Both the position numbers and the translations under genes were made by a program. The notes beneath the pieces are model-generated. The model had not been told where the DNA came from. It ran no database searches and saw only the letters and a program-made list of their open reading frames with translations. Positions 56,070-64,000 of a stretch of DNA of 64,000 bases are shown here, piece by piece (the stretch's first letter is position 1; each line of letters opens with the position of its first letter). Source of the stretch: Ctena decussata (Eukaryota; Mollusca; Bivalvia; Lucinida; Lucinidae); contig OZ022500.1 in NCBI GenBank assembly GCA_963989385.1, positions 113,129,842-113,193,841 of the forward strand, given 5' to 3'.

Positions 56070-56703
56070 ACAATTTTTGGGTTACCCAGAAAGTGCATAA
56101 TGTTAAATGTGAATACCATGATACTAAAACAAACTGCAACAGAATATAAGGCAAATGAGCATTAAAAACTTGAAAGAAGTGACTGATGACTCGGGCCTGG
56201 GTCCTCATCATGGGGCTTATGTGCACTCATAAGGCTTTGCAACGTTTCTGACTAGTTTCGTCAGATTATTCTGACTCCTCAGAGATTTTCGTGTTTGAAA
56301 GAGCCTGTTGCTGGCTTATTTATATTGTCCCGCGCGCTGCTCACGTGAACCGCGCCGAAAACAGCTCTCCCTGTCACATTAATGGCCTGGGGCCGCTCTG
56401 AATGGTTCCAAATGAGCACCTTAGTGGTGCTCACCTAGCCACGTGAGCGGCCCCATTGTTGTGTGAGAGGCCATTACCTTCCCACGTGAGCAGAACAGCA
56501 CCTTTCAAGTGAGCAGAGCTGGACCGGCCACATGAGAGGTATGCCGATCATGCGAGCAGTGCCAAATTGGCACCACCCACGTGAGCATACCGTTGATCAC
56601 GTGAGCGGCGTCAAGCTGGCACTGCCCACGTGAGCGTGGCCGCTCACACAACATAAATTTGCTGTTCTGTAGACAAACTATTTTTGGTAGCAATGTCATC
56701 TTA
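56070..56703. other. GC-rich island with repeated CACGTGAGC words
   Basis: 56327-56650 is GC-rich against an AT-rich background. It has six CACGTG hexamers (56342, 56440, 56483, 56578, 56598, 56627), mostly extended to CACGTGAGC, plus variants (CATGCGAGC, CAAGTGAGC, CACATGAGA). Could be subterminal transposase sites of an unrecognised element or an E-box cluster. No ORF. Confidence 0.6.
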
Positions 56704-57680
56704 TTATACCCCAGACATACGAAGTATGTCGAGGGGTATATAGTTTTCGTCTTTCCATCCGTTCGTCCGTCTGTGTGTCCGTCCGTCCGTCCGTGCGTCC
56801 GTCCGTTAACATTTGCATTAAAGTTTTGCGTTAAGTTTTTATTCTTTGCTTATATTTCCAATATCCTTTGATGAAACCTTTTGGTATGTGACTAGGTATA
56901 CTTCTAGGTTCATGCAGAATGTTGACATTATCTGGATGCTGCTGCTGACCTAAGGTCAAGGTCACAGACTTAAACATTTGCGTTAAAGTTTTGTGTTAAG
57001 TTTATATTCTTCTTTTATATTTCCAATATCCTTTGATGGAACCTTTTGCTATTTGACTAGGGTTACTTTAAGGTTCATACAGAGTAGTTGACAACATCTG
57101 GATGCTGCTGCTTGCCAAAGGTCAAGGTCACAGATTTGTATATATGTGTTAAATTTGGGTTAAAGTTTTGCGTTAAGTTTATATTCTTTGCTTATATTTC
57201 CAACATCCTTTGGTGAAACCTTTTGATATATGACTAGGTTTACTTCTATGTTCGTGCACAATGATTGACATCATTTTGATGCTGCTGCTGACCTAAGGTC
57301 AAGGTCACAGACTTTAACATTTGCGTTAAAGTTTTGCGTTAAGTTTACATTCTTTGTTTATATTTCAAATATTCTTTGATGAAACCTTCTGATTTATGAC
57401 TAGGTTTACTTCTATGTGTTCATGCAGATTAGTTGACATCATCTGGATGCTGCTGCTATCCAAGGTCATGGAAACAGACTTATAGGTTTACATTAAAATT
57501 TTGTGCTTAGTTGGTTTTCTTTACTGATATTTGTAATATACTTTGATGGAAGTATTTGATAGGTGATAAAGTTTACTTCTAGGTTCATACCATGTATAAG
57601 ATTGGTTTCATTAGGGTGTGGTTTCATTAGGCGGTGGCGCTGGTCGGGGGTATACGTGAGCCCCTGCTCACTTGCTCTAG
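56704..57680 (+). repeat. CGTCC-type repeat (TATACCCCAGACATACG start)
   Basis: 5' hairpin ACATACGAAGTATGT inside 'taccccagacatacgaagtatgtcgaggggtata', then GTCCGTCCGTCCGTCCG-type tract and four units of about 180-190 bp with AAGGTCAAGGTCACAGACTT and GCGTTAAAGTTTTGCGTTAA. Ends 'gtcgggggtatacgtgagcccctgctcact'. Same design as the family H elements, different ends. Confidence 0.75.
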
Positions 57681-57942
57681 TTTGACGTATTTTTGCGGTT
57701 GCAACAGGAGGTAATGTTATAATATTTTCTCTCCTATTGCATATAGGCTATGAAAGTGTTTACTTGTGTCTTATTATAGTATTTGACTACATCTTTTTTG
57801 GTTGTTTTGTGGGGAAATAATAAACTAAAGAATGCTGGGTGACAGTTTACTATTTAACATTGATGTGGCAGCTTTGTGTCTATATAGGCTTCTTCTGTGA
57901 GCTTATGTTTGCTCGCATAACTCACACTGTATTGTAAGTGCC

Positions 57943-60855
57943 ATTTTTAGCTCACCAGAGCCGAAGGCTCCGGGGGAGCTTATAGGATAGGCAGTTGTCC
58001 GTCGTCGTTGTCTGTCGTCGTCGTATGTCGTCTGTCGTCCGTCAACACTTTCAAACAACATCTCCTCTGAAGCCACTGGGCCGATTGGGCCCAAATTTCA
58101 TCTGTAGCATCCTTGGGCTGGGGGACTGAAAGTTTATGTTTTTTATGAAAATCAGCTGTTCAGTTTGGTTGCTATGGCAACTTAGACTTCCCATAGACTT
58201 ATAATGGGGAAAATTGAAAAATGGCATTTACTGCCAGGCCATTGCTGATATTTTGACAAAACTGTTTCTTGAGAAGTCTTCTATCAGCTATATGTGTTTT
58301 TGGCCCATTGCTCTTTTTATTGGTTGCCATGGAAACTAAAATGTAAAAAATTAACAAAAAAAAAGAAAGAAAAAAAAAATTAAATCATATTCTCAGAAAC
58401 CATATGCTCTATGAGGCCTAAACTTCATAGACATACTAATCATATTAGCCTTTACAGATTTTATGTTCTAGATTGTCATTGATCAAAGGACATGTTTGGT
58501 ATAGAATTTTTATAATGGAAAAAAATGAGCTTCATTGCTAAGCGATTGCAGATATTCTGAGCTTACATTTTCAGAAATATTCCTTGAGTGGTCTTCTATC
58601 AGCTCTATATTTTTAGCTCACCTGAGCCAGAGGCTCCGGGGGAGCTTATAGGATGGTAAGGCTCCGGCGTCCGTCCGTCGTCCGTCGTCCGTCCGTCCAC
58701 AATTTCAAACGACTTCTCCTCTGAAACCGCTAGACCGATTGTAACCAAATTTCATATAGAGCCTCCTGGGACCTTAGGAACGAAAAGTTGGACAAACGGT
58801 CCTGGTCACTTGACCAACATGGCCGCCATGCCCATATATGGTAAAAACCTGAAAAAATCTTCTTCTCCAGAACCAATAGGTCGATGGTCTTGAAACTTGG
58901 TATGTAGCATTGGGTACACGAGTACTACCAAGATTGTTCAAATTATGACCTTGGGTTGACCTTGACCTTTTTTACGGTAAGGTCAAATTTGCTTACTCAT
59001 GCTTTTATATGGCAAAATGCTGCAACATAAGATATCTTGGAAACTGTTGAAGATTTTGGCCTAGAAATTGGTAAATACAGTCATCTCAATGACTACATTA
59101 AGATTTATGAGTACAAGAGGTGAAGGTCATTCTTTGACCTTTGACTCAGAACTCTCATATTTTGACAATATCAAACAATCTCCTCAAAAACCACAAGGCC
59201 AATTGTAACCAAATTTCATATAGATCCTCCAGGGGTTGAGAGAATGAAAATTTGTGCATACGGTCTAGGTCATGTTCCAGGTCACGTGACCAACATGGCC
59301 ACCACGCCCATATATGGTAAAAACCTTTAAAAATCTTCTTCTCCAGAACCAGTAGACCTATGGCCTTGAAACTCGGTATGTAGCATTGGGTACTCAAGTA
59401 CTATCAAGATTGTACAAATTATTACCCTGGGTTGACCTTGACCTTTTTTACGGCAAGGTCAAATATGGGAAAATGCTAGAACATGAGATTTCATGGAAAG
59501 TTTTGAAGATTTTGGCCTAAAAATTGGTACATAGAATCATCTTAATGAGTACATGAAGATTTTTGAGTACAAGAGGTCAAGGTCATTCTTTGACCTTTGA
59601 CCCAGAAATCTCAAATATTGACAATTTCAAACAATCTGCTCTAAAACCACTGTGCCAATTGAAACAAAATTTCATATAGAGCCTCGAGGGGTTGATGGAA
59701 TGAAAATATTTTCTAACGGTCCTGGACACATGACCAACATGGCCGCCATGCCCATATATGGTAAATACCTTTAAAAATCTTCTTCTCCAGAACCAATTGA
59801 CCGATGGCCTTGAGACTTTGTAAGTAGCAGTGGGTACTTGAGTACTATCAAGATTGTTCAAATTATGACCTTGTGTTGAACTTGACCTTTTGCAGCAAGG
59901 TCAAATATGGGAAAATGGTAGAACATAAGATTTCATGGAAAATTTTGAAGATTTTGACCTAAAAAATTGGTATATACAGTTGTCTTAATGAGTTCATGAA
60001 GAATTATGAGTATAAGACTTAGAGGTCAAGGTCATTTTTTACCTTTGATCCAGATTGCTCATATTTTGACATTTTCAACCATTTCCTCAAAAGCCAAAGG
60101 GCCAGTTGTGAACACATTTCATATAGAGCCTCCAGGGGTTGATTGAATGAAAATTTGTTCAAACGGTCCAGGTCACATGACCTACTTGGCTGCCATTACC
60201 GCTTACGGGATAAATCTTTAATATTTTTCTTCCCCAGAACCAATACACCTATAGCCCTGAAACTTGGTAAATAGCATGGAGTACTAGAGTACCACCAAGA
60301 CTGTTCAAATGGTGACCTTGGGTTTACCTTGACCTTTTTTGCGGCATGGTCAAATATGGGAAAATGCTAGAACATAAGATTTCATTGAAAGTTTTGGAGA
60401 TTTTGACCTAAAAATGGTATGTATGGTTGTCTAATGAGTACGTGAAGATTTATGAGTACAAGTGGTCATGGTCATTCTTTGACTTTTGACCCAAAACTCA
60501 TATTTTGACAATTTCAGACATGATAAGTATAAGCCACCTTGCCAGTTGTTCAGGTGAGCGATTCAGGGCCTCATGGCCCTCTTGTTTTTCTTTACACTGC
60601 TCATTTTGATCAGTTGCCATGGCAACCAAAAGGAAAAAAATAACCAAAATACTTCGAAAATTATCCTTTTTGGTTTCCACGGCAATCAAATGTGGAAACT
60701 AGCTATGTATTTTGTTGTCAACTCAACAGACTGTCAGACTGAGACTTTGTAGTTGTATACTTTGTATTTTCCTGTACAATTTCAAGCCTATACAAACGTG
60801 ATAGCAATTTTGGGCTAGAGATCTGGTGAGCTTTGTGGCCTGTGGGCCTCTTGTT
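57943..60855 (+). mobile_element. Family H element H9, split by H10
   Basis: Starts TTTTTAGCTCACCAGAGCCG. Core like H5 (TTGGTTGCTATGGCAACTTA). The 3' part resumes at about 60587 with 'gatcagttgccatggcaaccaaaagg' and ends TGGTGAGCTTTGT, hairpin GGCCTGTGGGCC, TCTTGTT. The break is inside a T run, where H10 is inserted. Confidence 0.8.
58609..60586 (+). mobile_element. Family H element H10 (nested in H9)
   Basis: Starts TTTTTAGCTCACCTGAGCCA (hairpin GAGCCAGAGGCTC), 'cggcgtccgtccgtcgtccgtcgtccgtccgtcc'; units of about 440 bp related to those of H3 (GGCCGCCATGCCCATATATG). Ends CAGGTGAGCGATTCA, hairpin GGGCCTCATGGCCC, TCTTGTT. Confidence 0.85.
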
Positions 60856-61002
60856 GTATGTTGCTAAGTGATGTTTAGCTGTTAGGTTATAGACGTTTTG
60901 AAGCCAATAGACGTGAATGTTTGTAGCTGTAGCCTTGTTAAGCTAGCAATTGGTCCTTATGCTCAGTGGTGAAGCAGGAGCACTTGGGGTATAATAGAAC
61001 AA

Positions 61003-61142
61003 TTTGGAGTGACAGGAAAACTCCGGCTTTACCCTTGAACATTGATCAAGTTCGGACGTCACAGTGTGTGGAGTTCCACACACTGTGACGTCCGAATGGG
61101 ATCAATTCAAGGGTAAAGCTGGAGTTTTCCGGTCACTTCGAA
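61003..61142. repeat. Palindromic MITE around GTGTGTGGAGTTCCACACAC
   Basis: TGACAGGAAAACTCCGGCTT, ACCCTTGAA and their inverses flank a perfect centre (GACGTCACAGTGTGTGGA / TCCACACACTGTGACGTC). About 140 bp. Confidence 0.78.
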
Positions 61143-61813
61143 TTGAGCATTAAAAACTTGTTTGTAGTATATTCCTTTGTAGTTAAATGGGAGCCATGAT
61201 TTAATACCATTGTATTCAAAGTAATATTATAATCAGGTGTTTTATGATGAAATTCTCCTGTTGCTCATTTAAGGAATATTTTCCCTTTCTGGTGAATTAT
61301 AGTGGATTCACACAATGTCATGATGATGGAGGGCAGGTTGCAAAATATTATGACATCAAAGCCAGAGTGAATATTTGTATCTGCTCAACATCAGGTGCAT
61401 GTTAACCAATGATACTTTTCTGGTAAGGGAAAATTATTTCAGTTCTAACACTATATGGAATGAAAGTGCAAGAGAACTGCAACTTATTCTAAAGAGCTAT
61501 TTTGAGGCACATGTTGACAGAAGTGAATCTTTACATCCATTGTCATCAAGGCCCATATTAGCATGCTCTGTTGTTAGCAACATGACTGATTACAATTTTT
61601 AGTATGGTACCACTTTCTCATTGGGAAAAACTATAACATTTATGTCAGAATCTTGCATAAATAATGTTTCAAGGCATTGAGATCAAATTTACATATTACA
61701 TTTGAACATAAGGTTTATGTTTTAGACAATCTGGTCCATAGCATGATAACTGATATCATTTAGATGTAAGGGAGAGTGTTAAATATGAGGGCAGCTGATA
61801 TTTTGATTTTTGA
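61143..61813. other. Intron stretch without recognised feature
   Basis: AT-rich. A frame at 61375-61602 lacks splice context and cysteine pattern. Nothing shared with other parts of the window. Confidence 0.45.
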
Positions 61814-62033
61814 ACACTAGGGTCAAGTCGGGTAAATTCGGACAGCAGGTAAATTCGGACATACCATTGCAAACAGTGAAAATCCAGATGAGACGGCTCA
61901 TAATGAGCCGTCTCATCAGGATTTTCATTGTTTGCCCAGTTATTTTTGTTTTAATTCCAAACAACTGACATATAAAGGAAACAGTGTTACTGTCCGAATT
62001 TACCCGCTGTTTGAAATTACCCGACTCTACCCT
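61814..62033. mobile_element. TA-flanked TIR MITE carrying a nested palindrome
   Basis: Ends TAGGGTCAAGTCGGGTAAAT and complement (ATTACCCGACTCTACCCTA), with an inner CGGACAG / CTGTCCG pair; TA at both borders. A GCAAACAGTG hairpin of the kind at 44215 sits inside (61870-61936). Tc1/mariner-like by flanks only. Confidence 0.75.
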
Positions 62034-62189
62034 AGTTCTGTGACACTATTGGGACATTGCATACCCCTATGTGTATGAAACATAAGGCATTGTCATTTTC
62101 TGTTATACATCTGTTGTCAATGAAAATTGGTAATTCATGTGTTTGTTTCATGCAATAGCATTTGCAAGGTTGCTGGGAAGTCTGCGTTT

Positions 62190-62376
62190 TACAAAGGGAA
62201 ATTACACTTGTGATTTCCTGTTTGCCTCTCTGGATGATATTGCCCTTCCAAGATGCTGTCTTCTCCTAAAGGAGCAAAGTCTTTCCTTTAACATTTTACC
62301 TCCATTAAGATGGTGGCAAAATTGAAAATGACAGAGTTGCTTCCCCGAAAGTGTACCCACGCATCTCAAAGCATAT
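62190..62376. repeat. Family K MITE, 20 bp before exon 27
   Basis: 'ctgtcttctcctaaaggagcaaagtctttcc' hairpin and 'cttccccgaaagtgtacccacgcatct' end. The intron 26 branch point must lie in or next to it. Confidence 0.65.
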
Positions 62377-62395
62377 GATCCACACTTTATTACAG

Positions 62396-62647
62396 AAACT
62401 GAGTTTGACTGTGAAATAGAAGAAGAGGTCCAAGAATTTTATGCGGGAGACTTTGATTCATACGAGGAATTCACTGTTGTGGATAAGGAACAGTGTAGGA
62501 GATGGTGTTTGTTTGATACTAGATGTAAAATGGCTTCCTCAACAACAAACAGTGATGGTTCAATTACGTGTAGATTTTATACTGAAGATGGATACAGAAA
62601 CATAAGTGAAGCTAACAGTATGTCATGGAAGAAAACATGTAAATCAA
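62396..62647 (+). CDS. Exon 27: PAN/apple domain
   Basis: Phase 1-1, 252 nt, between tttattacag and gtaagtta. It reads ETEFDCEIEEEVQEFY, then KEQCRRWCLFDTRCKMAS, ITCRFYTEDG and WKKTCKS. Six cysteines in PAN order, with the SW-K-x-C ending that exon 28 also has (SWDKIC). A family K repeat ends about 20 bp before the acceptor. Confidence 0.88.
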
Positions 62648-63004
62648 GTAAGTTAATGTTATTTTCACTTGCAAGTTAGAACGTGAAAGCTTGAAATAAG
62701 TTTGAATTGTGGGGATAAATATTTGATATTTACTGAGCCAGAGCAAGCTTTTCTTATAGCAAATGTGTATGCTTTGCCTTGGAACAATAATGAAACCTCA
62801 CCTTTAGTAGGAGAATTTAGCTATTCCAACAGGCAAAGTATGCATGGAACTCTGTTTTAATATGTACATCAAAATTAAAAGTTAATTAACACCTTCCTTT
62901 ACCTCAGAATTGTGAAAATAAGCAGTCACAAAAAGTTTCCAGTTTACCGCAGAGTACATCTTGTCTCCAAAACTTACACAGTAAAAGTATGTTGATATTT
63001 GCAG

Positions 63005-63247
63005 AAGATAATAGTTGTTACATGGGTGAGTCAACACAGGGAGTATATGGAGGGAAGGTTTTCTACGATTCCTACTGGGTCAGTGACGTAGAGCAGTGCA
63101 AGGAGAAGTGTTCTGAGGACTGGAGGTGTCACCATCTGTCCCATGCTGTATTTGGAGTGGGCAGTCTCTGTATGTTGTACCAGTACTATGACTTTATGCC
63201 AACAAGTGGTGCCACAAGCAGAAGCTGGGATAAGATCTGTCCAACAG
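63005..63247 (+). CDS. Exon 28: PAN/apple domain
   Basis: Phase 1-1, 243 nt, between gatatttgcag and gtatgtac. It reads DNSCYMGESTQGVYGGK, then VEQCKEKCSEDWRCHHLS, SLCMLYQYYD and SWDKICPTG. Third consecutive PAN exon, closely resembling exon 27. The phase-1 exit means the gene continues beyond the window. Confidence 0.88.
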
Positions 63248-63316
63248 GTATGTACTGTGAGCAGAGCTGTAGATGAGGATGGATTTTGATAAACATACCT
63301 GTAGGTTGATATTTTT

Positions 63317-63375
63317 TTTTATGCCCCTGCATCATATGATGCCGGGGACATATTGTGTTTCGGTTGTGCATACAA
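63317..63375 (+). repeat. TATGCCCCTGCATCATATGATG repeat end
   Basis: ATGCCCCTGCATCATATGAT plus GCCGGGGACAT forms a 5' hairpin like those of the CGTCC-type repeats, but no CGTCC tract follows. The sequence is cut off by the next element. Confidence 0.5.
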
Positions 63376-63377
63376 GT

Positions 63378-64000
63378 GTAAAGCCTCGGTCCCACAGAGC
63401 CTGCGACTGCGATGCGACTGCGTTGCGACTGATTTCATCTGCGACTGACCTGCAACCTCTGCGACCATTGCAACTACTTTTCCTCTTCAAATGTGATCGC
63501 CGATCAGTCTGCGACAGCTTTCGTGTGTAGTCGGCGATCGATCGGCGACCTCACTGCAACTGGTCGCCGTACGATCGGCGACAGGCTTGCAACTAGTTTA
63601 GAATAATCGGCGACCAGTCGGCGACCAATCGGCGACTCTTCGTCGACTGGTTTCAGGTTTCAGTTGAACGGCGACTGGTCGGAGACTGATTGGCAACCGT
63701 TCTGCGATTAAAAAAAAAAAAAGAATAAAAAAAAGAAGGAAAGTAAATAATTCAATGGAAATGCGGTGACTAGATTGAATTCATTTCAGTTATACACAGC
63801 TACAAATTCAGTTGTTTCGCTTGCAACGAAACAACCGGCATGCACCCGTATTGTCTTTGATGGTGTACAGGCGATTAAGACGGAGGAGGCGAACACGGTA
63901 CTGTATAAGAACTTGGTTTCAAGAAGGCCGCAGTTTGTTGAGATTCCTCATCTGAAGCAAGCGTCCAAACTTCGGGAGTCATTACTCCTGTCTGTTTTTG
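63378..64000 (+). mobile_element. PIF/Harbinger-like element start, decayed nuclease exon
   Basis: 63378-63720 is a GC-rich array of GCGACTG/CGGCGAC words after 'taaagcctcggtcccac', likely terminal and subterminal transposase sites. From about 63872 it reads VYRRLRRRRRTRYCIRTW; shifting one frame gives SRRPQFVEIPHL. Basic RRRRR followed by W-x-x-RRPQF is the N-terminal pattern of Harbinger (HARBI1-type) nucleases. The one-base shift and altered residues indicate a pseudogene. Cut off by the window edge. Confidence 0.55.

Larger units (their letters stand above)
4621..63247 (+). other. Gene model: multi-domain extracellular protein (GCC2/3-EGF-Sushi-HYR-PAN), 28 internal exons
   Basis: The model joins the 28 exons listed below; both ends lie outside the window. 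Joined length is 4992 nt (1664 codons) without a stop. All introns are GT-AG. Junctions are phase 1 except exon 6/7 and 24/25 (phase 2) and 16/17 (phase 0). Domain content is typical of a secreted or cell-surface glycoprotein with many disulfides. The stretch Sushi-HYR-HYR-Sushi-unknown-GCC2/3-EGF resembles polydom/SVEP1 (established family knowledge), but no VWA or pentraxin exon is visible, so orthology is unproven. Coding makes up about 8% of the span. No promoter, signal peptide, transmembrane segment or polyA site of this gene is in view. Confidence 0.88.

Overview
This is eukaryotic, intron-rich and repeat-dense DNA. I read it as a mollusc, most likely a bivalve. The dispersed repeats with a TTTTTAGCTCACCTGAGC start, a (CGTCC)n stretch and tandem cores are of a kind I associate with bivalve genomes. 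No bacterial operon, rRNA or true tRNA gene was seen. The species was not identified.

One large plus-strand gene runs through the window and is open at both ends. By reading splice junctions and codon phase I assembled 28 internal coding exons between 4621 and 63247 (4992 coding bases, 1664 codons). All 27 introns are GT-AG and the frame is consistent throughout. Almost every exon is a phase 1-1 module, typical of shuffled extracellular proteins. Domain order: three ephrin-receptor-like (GCC2/GCC3) cysteine-rich modules, an EGF run, Sushi modules with a four-cysteine module of unknown type, two HYR domains, one more Sushi, a two-exon domain I do not recognise (about 152 residues), then three GCC2/GCC3 modules, an EGF run containing a PAN/apple exon, and three further PAN/apple modules. 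Sushi-HYR-HYR-Sushi-unknown-GCC-EGF resembles polydom/SVEP1; the VWA, pentraxin and terminal exons are not in view, so that name is an inference. The protein should be secreted or cell-surface and may act in adhesion or recognition.

Exons 1-7 and 18-25 (leaving out PAN exon 23) are paralogous blocks in the same order, with matching lengths and the same single phase-2 intron. The gene therefore contains an internal multi-exon duplication. In the second block a PAN exon sits inside an EGF domain. It is a 234-nt in-frame cassette whose acceptor lies 12 nt after the 3' end of a transposable element.

The other 92% is mostly introns filled with repeats: (1) about 15 copies of hairpin-ended elements with a CGTCC tract and 145-455 bp tandem cores, all in the gene's orientation and several nested; (2) palindromic MITE families with TTAA, TA or 6-8 bp duplications, including a 918-bp hAT-like element with an exact 8-bp duplication, mariner/pogo-like elements and a 1.85-kb CpG-rich element; (3) four tRNA-derived SINE-like units; (4) a decayed PIF/Harbinger-like start at the right edge. 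Repeats often lie within 10-25 bp of exon boundaries, and degenerate copies of exon pieces lie beside two paralogous EGF exons.
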